A stretch of DNA of 53,794 nt from a bacterium (GTDB lineage Bacteria; Actinomycetota; Acidimicrobiia; Spongiisociales; JAHEDJ01): positions 1 to 53,794 of the forward strand of contig JAHEDJ010000015.1 of the NCBI GenBank assembly GCA_024641325.1. The letters are read 5' to 3'. The position numbers were made by a program, and so were the translations under genes. Below, one piece after another: positions 19,972 to 29,141 of the stretch. Each line of letters begins with the position of its first letter. Position 1 is the first letter of the stretch. The notes below the pieces were generated by a model, which saw only the letters and a list, made by a program, of their open reading frames with translations, made no database searches and had not been told where the DNA came from.

Positions 19972-22505
19972 TCTTGTCCTCCTGCCGCAACGACCCCGCG
20001 ATCCGTGTCCCGAATCGCCTGGCGGGCGAGATCTGCCAGAGCGGGAAACCCGTCGCGAATCTGCCGCAGCAAGTCGAGCACCTGCCTGAGATTACGCACG
20101 AAATCACCGGCTGCGACGCCCTCGTCTTCGAGAACCTCCTCGAGCGTGGAACCGGATGCCCACAGAAAGACCGTCTCGGCATATCCTGCTTCCGGCGCCC
20201 TGGTGGCCTTCAGGCCCCTTGCTTGTTCCTCTTCGACGAGTCCTCGCCACTTCGCCTCGATCACCTTCCAGCGTTCTTCGAAGGACCGCGTCGGGGATAT
20301 GAACGCCTCACCCGACCCGCGCGGGTCGTACACAAAGACCGAGGCGAGGGCGGCAAGTTCTGCGGCCGACAGACCCATAAATGCGCCGGCGCGAATCGAC
20401 TCGGCGAGCAGCAGATCGAGTTCGTTGTAGACGACCCGCAACTGCTCACCCCCTTCGGTCAGTGCCCACCCGTCCACGTAGCCCAACACGCCGAGCAGAG
20501 CCAGGATGGCATCGAACTCCTCGACGAGGTCCGACTCATCGCCGCCAACGTGACGGCGCCGGCGCGCTAAATCCTTCTCGAGTCGGATCGCTTTCTGCGC
20601 GATCCGAACGTGATCGGCCACATCAGGGCAACTACCGACGGGGTGTCCGCCGGATCTCTCGGAGATCGTCCAACCCAGCACCTCCTCGACCTCCGGCTCA
20701 AACGCCTTCAGAACGCGTCCCACCCGATGATGGAAGCGTTGATCCTTGGGACGATAGGGTTGAGGAAGCTCGACTCGGCCGAGGCGGGTTGATCCGGGCG
20801 CGAGCTCACGTACTCTGATTCGACGCACTTTCCCCGTCGGCCCCACCACAACCAGTCGCGGGTCGGACGACCGCCACCGGTCACGCTGCAACACCACCAT
20901 CCGGTCGCCTGCGCGCCCTCCGCCCGGTTCGATCACATCGCCCGACTCGAGTTCCAGGACACCGCGTCCTGAACGAGCGGGACCCGCGCCGGACAACTCG
21001 AGAAACTCGAAGACATCCCCGCGCTCACACACAGCCGATGCTCGCAATCTCGAAAGCTCCTTCTCGAGATTCACAATCGCATTTCGCGCCGCCTGCGCGG
21101 CGCTGCGGCGCTGAAACTGTGCAAAAGAAGATTCGAGGAGCCGCTCGGCCTCCCGTTGTTCGTAGTTGGCAACCAGGTTGGCGGCCATGTTGTAGGTGGG
21201 CCGGAAGCTGGATCGAAGAGGATGAGCTCCGGCCGCGGCAATCGAAGCGACCCGATCGAAACGAACGAACGGCGAATACAAGGCAAGGCCGTACCCGTGA
21301 TCGTCGATACCGCGCCTTCCTGCTCTGCCGGTCAGCTGTGTGTAGTCCCCGGGTTGGAGAAGTTCGTGAGTCTCGCCGTTGAACTTCGTCATGCTCTCTA
21401 AGACCACTGTGCGAGCAGGCATGTTGATCCCGAGCGCTAGTGTTTCGGTCGCAAAGACCACCTTTACCAGACCGGCGGTGAAAGCCTCTTCAACGGCTTC
21501 CTTGAAAGCCGGAACCATTCCGGCGTGGTGGGCGGCCACGCCGGATTCGAGTTGAGTCAGCCACCGATCGAAACCGAGCGCACGCATATCTCGGGTGGCG
21601 AGATGAGCAGTTCGACGATCGACGATCTCTCTCAACCTGTCGCGATCATCCCGATCGACCAGTCGGAGCCCGGCTGAAGCCAGCGTCGCCGCAGCTCCGT
21701 CGCACCCCGCTCGGCTGAAGATGAAGTAGATAGCAGGCAGCATCTCGGACCGTGCCAGGTGCTCGACTACGTCGAGCCGGCGCGGGGTGACGAACCTTCT
21801 ACGCCGTCCCTTTTGCTGACTCAGAAGCCGGTCAACTGCCTGGTTTGGGCGCTGTCCCTTGTCACCAACAAACGTTGGAAAGAGCTTCAGCGGGTCTTCG
21901 TCCCACAGATCTTTGAGGAAATAGAGACTCTCGAGCGGCACCGGCCGCTTCGTTTCGACGACCAGAGATGTAGCACCTCTCCTCTCTCGGACCCAGTCCG
22001 CCAGTTCGCCGGCGTTGGCGATGGTGGCCGAGAGGCACACGAGACGGATATGGGCCGGCGCATGAATGATGATTTCCTCCCACACCGGACCCCTCACCGG
22101 ATCCTGCAGGTAGTGAACCTCGTCGAGGACCACAATCTCGACGGAGGCCAGAGCAGGAGACCGAAGGTAGATCATGTTTCGTAGAACCTCGGTCGTCATG
22201 ACGACAACCGGTGCTTCGCCATTGATCGAGTTATCTCCCGTCAACAATCCGACCCGTTCCGGCCCGTATACGAGCGTCAGCTCGGCATACTTCTGATTGC
22301 TGAGCGCCTTGATCGGAGTCGTGTAGAACGCCCGCCTCCCACTCTCAACGGCCCGATGAACTGCCGCCTCGGCGATCAGTGTCTTTCCCGCTCCGGTTGG
22401 CGCAGATACCACCACCGACTCGTCACGTTCCAGAACCTCGAAGGCCCGTCTCTGGAAGTCGTCCGGCTCGAATGCGAGTTGCGAGACGTACCCGTCGAGA
22501 CTCAT
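19968..22505 (-). CDS. helY: Ski2/Mtr4-like DEAD/DEAH RNA helicase HelY
   Basis: An 845-residue superfamily 2 helicase: Walker A SAPTGAGKT near 35-42, DEVH box at 128-131, motif III LSATIANAGE, and motif VI QLTGRAGRRGID. The C-terminal half contains DSHCT-like helical sequence (YVDGWALTEGGEQLRVVYNE). The family relates to exosome helicase Mtr4 and probably acts in RNA turnover; M. tuberculosis Rv2092c occupies the same place. ATG at 22505 shares ATGA with the tatC stop; the longer open frame upstream is tatC coding. Confidence 0.93.
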   Translation of the reverse strand: MSLDGYVSQLAFEPDDFQRRAFEVLERDESVVVSAPTGAGKTLIAEAAVHRAVESGRRAFYTTPIKALSNQKYAELTLVYGPERVGLLTGDNSINGEAPVVVMTTEVLRNMIYLRSPALASVEIVVLDEVHYLQDPVRGPVWEEIIIHAPAHIRLVCLSATIANAGELADWVRERRGATSLVVETKRPVPLESLYFLKDLWDEDPLKLFPTFVGDKGQRPNQAVDRLLSQQKGRRRRFVTPRRLDVVEHLARSEMLPAIYFIFSRAGCDGAAATLASAGLRLVDRDDRDRLREIVDRRTAHLATRDMRALGFDRWLTQLESGVAAHHAGMVPAFKEAVEEAFTAGLVKVVFATETLALGINMPARTVVLESMTKFNGETHELLQPGDYTQLTGRAGRRGIDDHGYGLALYSPFVRFDRVASIAAAGAHPLRSSFRPTYNMAANLVANYEQREAERLLESSFAQFQRRSAAQAARNAIVNLEKELSRLRASAVCERGDVFEFLELSGAGPARSGRGVLELESGDVIEPGGGRAGDRMVVLQRDRWRSSDPRLVVVGPTGKVRRIRVRELAPGSTRLGRVELPQPYRPKDQRFHHRVGRVLKAFEPEVEEVLGWTISERSGGHPVGSCPDVADHVRIAQKAIRLEKDLARRRRHVGGDESDLVEEFDAILALLGVLGYVDGWALTEGGEQLRVVYNELDLLLAESIRAGAFMGLSAAELAALASVFVYDPRGSGEAFISPTRSFEERWKVIEAKWRGLVEEEQARGLKATRAPEAGYAETVFLWASGSTLEEVLEDEGVAAGDFVRNLRQVLDLLRQIRDGFPALADLARQAIRDTDRGVVAAGGQE

Positions 22506-23212
22506 TTCCGAAGGGTCCACCTGATGAGCCAGATGGTTATCTCGTACAGGAGGTAGAGCGGGCCGCTCAACAAGAGGAGCGTATACGGATCGCCGGTCGG
22601 CGTAACAACCGCGGCGACGATCACAATGATCGTGACAGCCCACCGCCGGTTTTCGGACAGCTTCTTGGACGACACCAAGCCGGCCGCTGCGGTGGCGAAC
22701 AGAAACACCGGGAACTCGAAAGAGAGACCGAATACGAGAAGGAATAGCGTTACGAACTTCAGATATTCGGTTATCTGCAGACGGAATTCGACGTCGAGCA
22801 CTGAAGCGAAGAACTCCAGACCGCGCGGTAGGACCGAGTAGGCAAAGACAACACCGCCCGCGAACAAGATGACGAGCGCGGTCACGATCGGGATGGTCCA
22901 CTTGCGCTCTCGTTTGCTCAGTGCCGGGTTTATGAATGCCCACAGCTGGTACAACAGAACGGGACTGGCGAGGAGCAGACCGCCGAAGAAGGCCAATCGC
23001 ATGGCCGACCCGAATGCCTCGGTCGGCTTGAGGGCGATTAGTTCATTGTCGCCGCCGATGTCTCGATAGGGCTGAACCAGGATGTCCAGAATCCAATCCC
23101 GGAAGACGAAGGCAACGACTGAGGTGACCACCAGGGCCAATGCGGACTTGACGACGCGCCAGCGGAACTCCTCGAGATGCTGGAGAATGGTCTGGCGACG
23201 CTCGTCGTTCAA
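22502..23212 (-). CDS. tatC: Twin-arginine translocase subunit TatC
   Basis: Polytopic receptor subunit of the Tat export pathway. 236 residues with six predicted membrane segments; HLEEFRWRVVKS at the N-terminus and FGLSFEFPVFLF in the fourth segment are family signatures. ATG shares ATGA with the tatB stop (23209-23212), and its stop overlaps the helY start. A tatB-tatC-helY order is also seen in mycobacteria. Confidence 0.96.
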   Translation of the reverse strand: MNDERRQTILQHLEEFRWRVVKSALALVVTSVVAFVFRDWILDILVQPYRDIGGDNELIALKPTEAFGSAMRLAFFGGLLLASPVLLYQLWAFINPALSKRERKWTIPIVTALVILFAGGVVFAYSVLPRGLEFFASVLDVEFRLQITEYLKFVTLFLLVFGLSFEFPVFLFATAAAGLVSSKKLSENRRWAVTIIVIVAAVVTPTGDPYTLLLLSGPLYLLYEITIWLIRWTLRK

Positions 23213-23646
23213 TCGGCATCTCCATCGAGCAGATCCTCACCGGCGTCTATCCGGTCGAGGTCTTCAAGCGCCTCTCCCGGCGTTGGGCCCGTTGGAGCTA
23301 CCGGACCAACCCACTCGGCTTTGGCGCCCTGGCTGAGATTCTTGACGTCGCTCTCAATGTCCGCGATCGGCCTCTTCAAATCCTTCTTCAGATCATCGAG
23401 CGGGCCCTTGAGGTCTTGTTTGATCTGTTGGACCGGACCGGTCAGTTCCTTCTTGATCTCCTGAAGAGGCTCATTGATGACGGCGACTTCGCGCTCGATA
23501 CCCCGGCGGAATTCGCGTGAGATCGTTCGAAGCTCGCGCGCCCACTCGCCCGCTTTGCGACTGATCTCGGGCAGCCTATGCGGGCCGAACACGATCAGCA
23601 CGACGAGACCAATGATCGCAAACTCTGTGAGAGAAACATCCGGCAT
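23209..23646 (-). CDS. tatB: Sec-independent translocase subunit TatB
   Basis: Single-pass TatA/B-type protein of 145 residues. The N-terminal helix SLTEFAIIGLVVLIVFG, the Glu at position 8, and the hinge FGPHRLPEISRKAG favour TatB over TatA. A long amphipathic helix follows (about 30-105) with repeated KKxLxxP/D patterns, then an acidic tail. No Shine-Dalgarno sequence precedes the ATG at 23646; TAGCAT lies 9 bases upstream. It may play the TatA role too, since no other TatA is in the window. Confidence 0.88.
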   Translation of the reverse strand: MPDVSLTEFAIIGLVVLIVFGPHRLPEISRKAGEWARELRTISREFRRGIEREVAVINEPLQEIKKELTGPVQQIKQDLKGPLDDLKKDLKRPIADIESDVKNLSQGAKAEWVGPVAPTGPTPGEALEDLDRIDAGEDLLDGDAD

Positions 23647-23655
23647 GTGTTCAAC

Positions 23656-23661
23656 ATGCTA
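23656..23661 (-). promoter_or_regulatory. Candidate -10 box for tatBC-helY
   Basis: TAGCAT (TANNNT) on the minus strand, exactly 9 bases before the tatB ATG, with no ribosome-binding site in between. Fits a leaderless or nearly leaderless message. Confidence 0.35.
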
Positions 23662-23772
23662 GGGGCATTTGCTGGGTTGTCGCCGCCGGAGGGCCGCCTC
23701 TGTGCCTGAATGCGATAACAGCTATCGACACCGCCACTGTGGGAGGTCACGAACCGCCGGAAGCGGTCTCGA

Positions 23773-24063
23773 TCAGGTGGCGATCAGGCGAACGAGATCC
23801 TCTTCACCCTGCATAGCCAGCGCAAAGGCGGCGATCTCGTCTTCTGTGATGGGGTCCGTCGGGAGCACGTCGTATGCAACCCCGGTAGCGAGCAGCACAC
23901 TCACGACACGGGCATTGGCAGGCCGACGCTGGATGTGGTCGCATTCAGGGCAAGTGAATCGGTAATTGCCCGCGTCCTTCATCGGGTCGAGTTCGAGTCG
24001 CAAGTCCTTGGGGTGCAACTCGATGTCTCCGCACATCCGACAGGTTGTTTTGATGGTGGTCAT
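23773..24063 (-). CDS. Small zinc-ribbon protein of unknown function
   Basis: A 96-residue protein with two CxxC pairs, C8/C11 (TTCRMCGD) and C38/C41 (FTCPECDH), forming a probable zinc ribbon, followed by an acidic helical C-terminus (ITEDEIAAFALAMQGEEDLV). I do not recognise a named family. ATG at 24063 is preceded by GGAGAACCGAGAAG; an upstream start 11 codons earlier is possible. It lies between pafC and tatB, each gap about 100-130 bases. Confidence 0.65.
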   Translation of the reverse strand: MTTIKTTCRMCGDIELHPKDLRLELDPMKDAGNYRFTCPECDHIQRRPANARVVSVLLATGVAYDVLPTDPITEDEIAAFALAMQGEEDLVRLIAT

Positions 24064-24160
24064 CTTCTCGGTTCTCCGCAACCGTTTACTTGTCACAGGT
24101 ATCGGTGGCGGGAGGCGCGAACTGAAGAGGTTTCGCGCCGGCGTGGACAGATGCGCGGCG

Positions 24161-25093
24161 CTAGGCCCCGGACCCGTAGCGGGTCAGGATCCTGGCACGA
24201 AGGTCGGAGAGCGCTTCGGCAACTCCCGGGCCTTCGACGAGCTCTGCGTCGTTTCCGAGTCTCAGCAGGAGTCGAGCTATCACCGCAACATCGCCGGCAG
24301 AGAATCTGATGACGAGACCGGTTGTGTCGTCCTCCACGATCTCGATCGGGTAATACTCGGCTACCCACCTCGCCCGGTTGGTCAGCCGGATCGTGGCGCG
24401 CACATCATCTTCGCCCGGCAGGTAGCGGACCTCAACGGCAGGTGGATGTGCGGGTTTCGCGAAACCCTCGTCCGTGAAGTTCGCCTCCCGTATACGATCC
24501 ACGCGGAAAATGCGCTCACCCCCGGCGGAACGGCAATAGGCCGACAAGTACCAGTTGCCGAGGGCGGAGGCGACGCTCCACGGCTCGACCGATCGCTCTT
24601 TTGTCTCGCCCTTGCCGAGCGACGCGTAGACGATGTCGACGACGTGACCCTCGGCCGCAGCCTTGCGGAGCAGGCCGACAAGATGCGGTTCTCCTGCCAG
24701 GTCCACGGTCAGTACTTCTCCCCCATCCGGAGTCAGCGCCGCACCGAGCTTCTCGACGGCTCGCTCGAGCGAAGGAGGTGCTTGACCGCTGCTGATGACT
24801 GCCAATCCGGACGCCAGCAGCCCCAGACCCTCCGCAGGTGTGAGACGCAACGGTCTAGCGAAATAGTCGGCCATATCGACTACTACCTCATCATCTTCTA
24901 CATAGGCGACCATCAGATCACCCGGGCCGTACCCGGGGAGCCCACAGACGAAAACGAGATCGAGGTCCGCTATCAAATCCTTGCTGGAGTAGCCGAAGCG
25001 CTCACATACCTCGTCCACGGTCGCTCCCGGGTTGGCTATTACCCAGGGCAGCATCGACAGGATCCGATTCAACCTTTGCGCCGTGCGATTCAT
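24161..25093 (-). CDS. pafC: WYL-domain transcriptional regulator PafC
   Basis: 310-residue regulator with an N-terminal winged helix-turn-helix (LNRILSMLPWVIANPGATVD then EVCERFGYSSKDLIADLDLV), a WYL domain (GNWYLSAYCRSAGGERIFRV followed by DRI) and a WCX-type C-terminus. In mycobacteria PafB and PafC form a heterodimer that drives the LexA/RecA-independent DNA-damage response. ATG shares ATGA with the pafB stop (25090-25093). No ssDNA-binding assignment can be made from sequence. Confidence 0.9.
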   Translation of the reverse strand: MNRTAQRLNRILSMLPWVIANPGATVDEVCERFGYSSKDLIADLDLVFVCGLPGYGPGDLMVAYVEDDEVVVDMADYFARPLRLTPAEGLGLLASGLAVISSGQAPPSLERAVEKLGAALTPDGGEVLTVDLAGEPHLVGLLRKAAAEGHVVDIVYASLGKGETKERSVEPWSVASALGNWYLSAYCRSAGGERIFRVDRIREANFTDEGFAKPAHPPAVEVRYLPGEDDVRATIRLTNRARWVAEYYPIEIVEDDTTGLVIRFSAGDVAVIARLLLRLGNDAELVEGPGVAEALSDLRARILTRYGSGA

Positions 25094-26013
25094 GCGACCC
25101 CTCCGACTCGTTCCACGAGACGGGCCCTCAGCTCGGCCGGCGCCAGTACTTCCGCCTTGTCTTCGAACACCAGCAGCCAGCCAATGAAGGCATCCTCGTT
25201 GGCGACATCCATGTGTGCGGTGATAGATCCGTCATCGTGGTGCTCTCTGACGGCGTTAGACGGGAGTTGCCGCTCGGCCCACCATGAGACGTCGGCATCG
25301 AAACGAACCTCGGCCCGGATATCCTCCTCGCCGGCCTCCCATGGTGCGCGTGGGATGGCGTCCGAGGCCTTGAATCCCGGAGGACGGTCGAACGCACCGG
25401 GCTCGGAAGTGACGATCACTTGCGACGTCTTATCGACCCGAAATGCCTTCACGCCTTGCCCCGGCGCGTGCCCGACCAGGTACCAGTGACCACGCTGGTG
25501 AACGAGCCCATAGGGATGCAAGCGACGGCTGCTGTCCCGATAGGTGAATTCGAGGATGGAACGATCTGCGACCGCTTGGAATGCCGTCGCCAGCCCGGCG
25601 GAACCGAGGCCGAGTTCGGCCGCAAGAGGCTCTCCGCCTCCTGAGAACGGAATGCCACCCAGCTTCAGAAGGGCGTCGGGGCCCTGCGGTTGCCCGCCGA
25701 GTCGGACGATCTGTGCGGCCAGCCAGAGAGCTGTGCGTTCTTCATCTGTCAGGCCCGGATCGTCGAGCTGGTACTCGTCCGGGGGCAAGAAGTAGCCGAA
25801 CTCCACCTCCCAGATGTCCGTTGGATGGAGTTCCAACGGGATACCCATCTCTCGCAGAAGGTCCTTGTCGCGCTCGAACATGCGATGGAACGCTTCGTCG
25901 CTCTTGTCTTCGTAGCCGGCAACGGTGTGCCGAATCTCATCGGCTGTGACCGGCCGTCCTGCCGTGAGTAGACAGGCGAGAAGGTTCAGTAGGCGTTCGA
26001 GAACGTTCTTCAT
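25090..26013 (-). CDS. pafB: WYL-domain transcriptional regulator PafB
   Basis: 307-residue partner of PafC: N-terminal helix-turn-helix (RLLNLLACLLTAGRPVTADE), a WYL domain with RGHWYLVGHAPGQGVKAFRV and DKT, and a C-terminal WCX-like extension. Lies directly downstream of the Pup ligase gene, as in mycobacteria. ATG at 26013 has no proper Shine-Dalgarno spacing; TACCCT lies 9 bases upstream. The 197-base gap to pafA suggests its own promoter. Confidence 0.9.
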   Translation of the reverse strand: MKNVLERLLNLLACLLTAGRPVTADEIRHTVAGYEDKSDEAFHRMFERDKDLLREMGIPLELHPTDIWEVEFGYFLPPDEYQLDDPGLTDEERTALWLAAQIVRLGGQPQGPDALLKLGGIPFSGGGEPLAAELGLGSAGLATAFQAVADRSILEFTYRDSSRRLHPYGLVHQRGHWYLVGHAPGQGVKAFRVDKTSQVIVTSEPGAFDRPPGFKASDAIPRAPWEAGEEDIRAEVRFDADVSWWAERQLPSNAVREHHDDGSITAHMDVANEDAFIGWLLVFEDKAEVLAPAELRARLVERVGGVA

Positions 26014-26022
26014 TCCCGCGAC

Positions 26023-26028
26023 AGGGTA
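26023..26028 (-). promoter_or_regulatory. Candidate -10 box for pafBC
   Basis: TACCCT (TANNNT), minus strand, exactly 9 bases before the pafB ATG. The adjoining GGGA touches the ATG and cannot serve as a normal ribosome-binding site. Confidence 0.33.
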
Positions 26029-26094
26029 CGGCTGCCCGTCCCGGCATGGAAGTACCTTGAGCGGGCAGCTAGTCGCGAGTCGCAGCGAATCGCC

Positions 26095-26108
26095 AACTGC
26101 GAATTGCG
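26095..26108. repeat. Intergenic 14-mer repeat, copy 1
   Basis: AACTGCGAATTGCG in the pafB-pafA gap. Related copies with single changes lie at 26192-26205 and 34998-35011, also in gaps. Confidence 0.5.
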
Positions 26109-26127
26109 ACGCTGCGGTTCATGATCC

Positions 26128-26151
26128 ACCGGCCAATAGCCAATGGCCGGT
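26128..26151. repeat. Perfect inverted repeat in the pafB-pafA gap
   Basis: ACCGGCCA, an 8-base loop, then TGGCCGGT. It lies downstream of the pafA stop on the minus strand, so it may be a terminator-like hairpin without a U tract, or an operator for pafBC. Confidence 0.5.
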
Positions 26152-26191
26152 CGCCTGAACGAGGTTTCAACTGCGGCCGGCGCTCGGAGCG

Positions 26192-26205
26192 AACTGCGAA
26201 TCGCG
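26192..26205. repeat. Intergenic 14-mer repeat, copy 2
   Basis: AACTGCGAATCGCG, one base different from copy 1, just outside the pafA stop codon. Confidence 0.5.
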
Positions 26206-26210
26206 CCGCA

Positions 26211-27566
26211 CTACAAGCTCGAAATGAGCTTGTCGACGCGCTCATCCTGCGATTTGAACGGGTCTTTGCACAAGACTGTGCGTTGTGCCTGGTCGTTCAG
26301 CTTGAGGTGCACCCAGTCCACCGTGTAATCCCGTTGTTTCTCCTTGGCCGCTCGGATGAACTCGCCCCGCAAACGAGCGCGGGTGGTCTGCGGGGCCCTC
26401 TCGATCGCATCTTCTATTGCACGGTCCGTTACCACCCGATCAACGAACCCTTTTCTATCCAGCATGTAGAAAAGGCTGCGCCGGCGGTTTACGTCGTGAT
26501 AGGCGAGATCGATCATGGCCAGGCGGGCACTCGACATCGGCAAATGGTGACGTTCGCGGTAGCGCTCGATTAGGTGATATTTCATTACCCAATCGACCTC
26601 ACGGTCGAGCCGGAGCGGATCCTTCTCGAGATTGGTCAGAAGGTGCTCCCACATCTCGACGGCACGCTGCACCGGTGCAGGGAAACCGACAGTTCGGGAG
26701 TAGCGGAGGGCACGATCGAAGTACTCCCATTGAATATCGAGTGCAGTCAGCTCTCTCCCGTTTTGGAGTTTGATCGGGCGCTTGCAGGTGATGTCGTGGC
26801 TGATCTCCCGGATGGCTCTGATCGGATTCTCGAGAGCCAGATCCCGGAATACGACATCGTCTTCGAGCATCTGCAGGATCGCCGCCACCGTTCCAACCTT
26901 CACATACGTGGCGTACTCCGACATGTTGGAATCGCCCGCGATGACGTGCAGCCGCCGATACCGCTCTGCGTCGGCGTGTGGCTCATCTCTGGTATTGATG
27001 ATCGGGCGACTCCTGGTAGTTGCCGACGACACTCCCTCCCAGATGTGTTCGGCCCGCTGAGCGATGCTGAACGTTGTCCCGCGTGCGGTCTGGAGCAGCT
27101 TGCCGGCGCCTGTGAATATCTGCCGGGAGACAAGAAACGGAATCAAAGTGTCGACGGTTCGCTGGAAATCGCTGTGACGGCTGAGTAGGTAGTTCTCATG
27201 GCATCCGTACGAGTTGCCTGCTGAATCGGTGTTGTTCTTGAAGAGGTAGATCTCGCCCTTTATCCCCTCCTCTTCCAGCTGATCCTCAGCCGCGCTCACC
27301 AGGTCTTCGAGTATCCGCTCACCCGCCTTGTCGTGGGCGATGAGGTCGTAGAGGTTGTCACATTCAGGGGTGGCGTATTCAGGATGAGATCCCACGTCGA
27401 GATACAGGCGTGAACCGTTCTCGAGAAAAACGTTTGAAGAGCGTCCCCAGCTCACGACCCGTCGAAAGAGATAACGCGCCACCTCATCGGGGCTGAGTCG
27501 GCGCTGCCCGCGCAGCGTGCAAGTGACCCCGTATTCGTTTTCGAGCCCGAAGATGCGACGCTCCAC
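26211..27566 (-). CDS. pafA: Pup--protein ligase PafA
   Basis: Glutamine-synthetase-like ligase that joins the C-terminal Glu of Pup to substrate lysines using ATP. 451 residues. Family motifs: [14 protein letters not shown] at the N-terminus, [16 protein letters not shown] with D57 at the position of the catalytic aspartate (inferred by family), [20 protein letters not shown], and [20 protein letters not shown]. It lacks the Dop loop seen in the paralogue at 29277-30800. GTG start at 27566 has no Shine-Dalgarno sequence; TACGCT lies 6 bases upstream. It follows the proteasome genes after a 124-base gap holding a hairpin. Confidence 0.97.
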   Translation of the reverse strand: MERRIFGLENEYGVTCTLRGQRRLSPDEVARYLFRRVVSWGRSSNVFLENGSRLYLDVGSHPEYATPECDNLYDLIAHDKAGERILEDLVSAAEDQLEEEGIKGEIYLFKNNTDSAGNSYGCHENYLLSRHSDFQRTVDTLIPFLVSRQIFTGAGKLLQTARGTTFSIAQRAEHIWEGVSSATTRSRPIINTRDEPHADAERYRRLHVIAGDSNMSEYATYVKVGTVAAILQMLEDDVVFRDLALENPIRAIREISHDITCKRPIKLQNGRELTALDIQWEYFDRALRYSRTVGFPAPVQRAVEMWEHLLTNLEKDPLRLDREVDWVMKYHLIERYRERHHLPMSSARLAMIDLAYHDVNRRRSLFYMLDRKGFVDRVVTDRAIEDAIERAPQTTRARLRGEFIRAAKEKQRDYTVDWVHLKLNDQAQRTVLCKDPFKSQDERVDKLISSL

Positions 27567-27572
27567 GAGGCC

Positions 27573-27578
27573 AGCGTA
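27573..27578 (-). promoter_or_regulatory. Candidate -10 box for a leaderless pafA mRNA
   Basis: TACGCT (TANNNT), minus strand, exactly 6 bases before the pafA GTG, which would put transcription start at the start codon. It lies downstream of the hairpin that follows prcA, consistent with separate transcription. Confidence 0.4.
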
Positions 27579-27666
27579 CAGCTCCGACTGTGAAAGGAGG
27601 GTCGCTGCACCCCGGCGACGGGCTGGACCCCCTGCCTCCGTTCTCGCTTCTCTCCGGCGCAGGAAT

Positions 27667-27686
27667 GTTCCCCATTGCGGGGGAAC
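27667..27686 (-). terminator. Hairpin after the proteasome operon
   Basis: GTTCCCC, a 6-base loop, then GGGGAAC: a perfect 7-base-pair stem beginning 5 bases after the prcA stop on the minus strand. There is no U tract, so it could be an intrinsic-like terminator or an mRNA 3' stabiliser. Confidence 0.5.
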
Positions 27687-27690
27687 CCGC

Positions 27691-28353
27691 TCAGTCGGCC
27701 AGCTCGGCTTCTGAAAGGCGACGGAAGGTCCGGCGGCCGCGGGTCCGATCCAGGACGGCGCCTTCCCATCCTTCGATTCCGCGATCGCTGTTCAGCGACC
27801 GGAACGCATCTTTGGCGATCTCCAGCGCGCGGTCGTACGGCTGACCGACTTCGGAGTGACTACTGAGATACGCGACCAACTCCTCTGCCTGGCCCCCGAT
27901 TGCACCTACTCCGTGCTCGTCGGAGAGCGTGCCGTCGTAGAGAATCTTGAACATGTCCGAACCGGTCTCGGATATGCCGACTACGAGGATCTCAACCTCA
28001 TAAGGCTTGACCTCGTGCGTGAAGATGTTCCCCAGAGTCTGTGCGAAGGCATTGGCCAGGCCTTTCACATCGACATCGGGGCGGCCGTACATGTATCCCT
28101 TGATGTCGGCGTGTCGGATGCCGGCCACCCTGAGACTCTCGAATTCGTTGTAGCGCCCGACACCTGCGAAGGCGATCCGGTCGTAGATCTCGGAGAGCTT
28201 GTGCAGTGTCCGGCTGGGATTCTCGGCCAACAGGAGCGCGCCGTTGTCGAACTCGACGGCCGCAATACTCCTGCCGCGGGCAATGCCTTTTCTGGCATAT
28301 TCGGCGCGATCCTTGATGAGTTGTTCCGGAGGAACATAGAAAGGCATGCTCAT
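27691..28353 (-). CDS. prcA: 20S proteasome alpha subunit PrcA
   Basis: Alpha-type proteasome subunit forming the outer gating rings. 220 residues; N-terminal gating segment [20 protein letters not shown] with the H0 helix, [20 protein letters not shown], and no catalytic threonine. ATG shares ATGA with the prcB stop (28350-28353). Last gene of arc-dop-pup-prcB-prcA. Confidence 0.96.
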   Translation of the reverse strand: MSMPFYVPPEQLIKDRAEYARKGIARGRSIAAVEFDNGALLLAENPSRTLHKLSEIYDRIAFAGVGRYNEFESLRVAGIRHADIKGYMYGRPDVDVKGLANAFAQTLGNIFTHEVKPYEVEILVVGISETGSDMFKILYDGTLSDEHGVGAIGGQAEELVAYLSSHSEVGQPYDRALEIAKDAFRSLNSDRGIEGWEGAVLDRTRGRRTFRRLSEAELAD

Positions 28354-29141
28354 CGCACGGCCTCCAACGCGCCGATTGCGATCGGTTCGATGCGAGACTC
28401 TTCTAGTTCGTCATAGCCGGAGGCTCCGACGGTTACCACGGTCGGAAATATGCCGCGGCGCGGGTCGGGTCCGGCCGTCGCCACATCCTGCTCGGCTGCC
28501 GCGACGAGAGCTTCCATGGCTAGGGAGAGGGCTTCGGGTTCCTCGAGATCGGGGCTGTAGCGATTACGTAGGTAGGACCGGGCCTCACGGGAGCCGGATC
28601 CGGTTGCACCGAAATCTTCTTCCTCGTAGCGTCCGCCGATCACGTCGAAGGTGAATAGACGTCCGACTTCTTCGAGTTCGTCGTACCCGGCAAATAGAGG
28701 GACGACCACAAGACCCTGGAAAGCCATAGGCAGCTGTTGCCGAACCATCCGGGCCAGGTGCGTCGCCTTGCCTTCGAGGCTCAACCGTGACCCTTCGAGC
28801 TTCTCGTAGTGCTCCAGTTCGGTTTGAAACAACTTGACCATGTCCAACGCCAGGCCGGCCGTGCCGGAAATCGCCACGACGCTGAAATGGTCGGTGGGGA
28901 AGACCTTCTGCATCCGCCGATGGGCAACCGAGTAGCCCTCGGTTGCCTGACGATCGCCGATCATCACGACTCCGTCCCTGTAGCGAGCCGCCAGCACCGT
29001 CGTCGCTTCCGGAGCATCTAGGGAGCCCAGCTTGGCGTCCGTCACCGGCCAGGTCGGCTCGAGCTGCAGGGATCTGAGCAGCTGTGTGAATCCCGGGCCG
29101 TCGGAGAAATCGAGGCCCAGGGGCATGAGTCGGTGGATCAC
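28350..29141 (-). CDS. prcB: 20S proteasome beta subunit PrcB
   Basis: Catalytic proteasome subunit, 263 residues, made as a precursor. The predicted processing site is after Ala46 in APEATTVLAARY, exposing Thr47 as the N-terminal nucleophile. Counting from Thr1, Asp17 (GDRQAT) and Lys33 (MQKVFP) fall at the expected positions, so the active site is intact. The propeptide is about 46 residues. GTG shares GTGA with the pup stop and the stop overlaps prcA. Confidence 0.96.
   Translation of the reverse strand: MIHRLMPLGLDFSDGPGFTQLLRSLQLEPTWPVTDAKLGSLDAPEATTVLAARYRDGVVMIGDRQATEGYSVAHRRMQKVFPTDHFSVVAISGTAGLALDMVKLFQTELEHYEKLEGSRLSLEGKATHLARMVRQQLPMAFQGLVVVPLFAGYDELEEVGRLFTFDVIGGRYEEEDFGATGSGSREARSYLRNRYSPDLEEPEALSLAMEALVAAAEQDVATAGPDPRRGIFPTVVTVGASGYDELEESRIEPIAIGALEAVR

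Noticed and set aside
22506-22943. Longer start for HelY
   Set aside because: The upstream in-frame sequence is tatC coding; the ATG at 22505 sharing ATGA with the tatC stop matches the pattern of the region.
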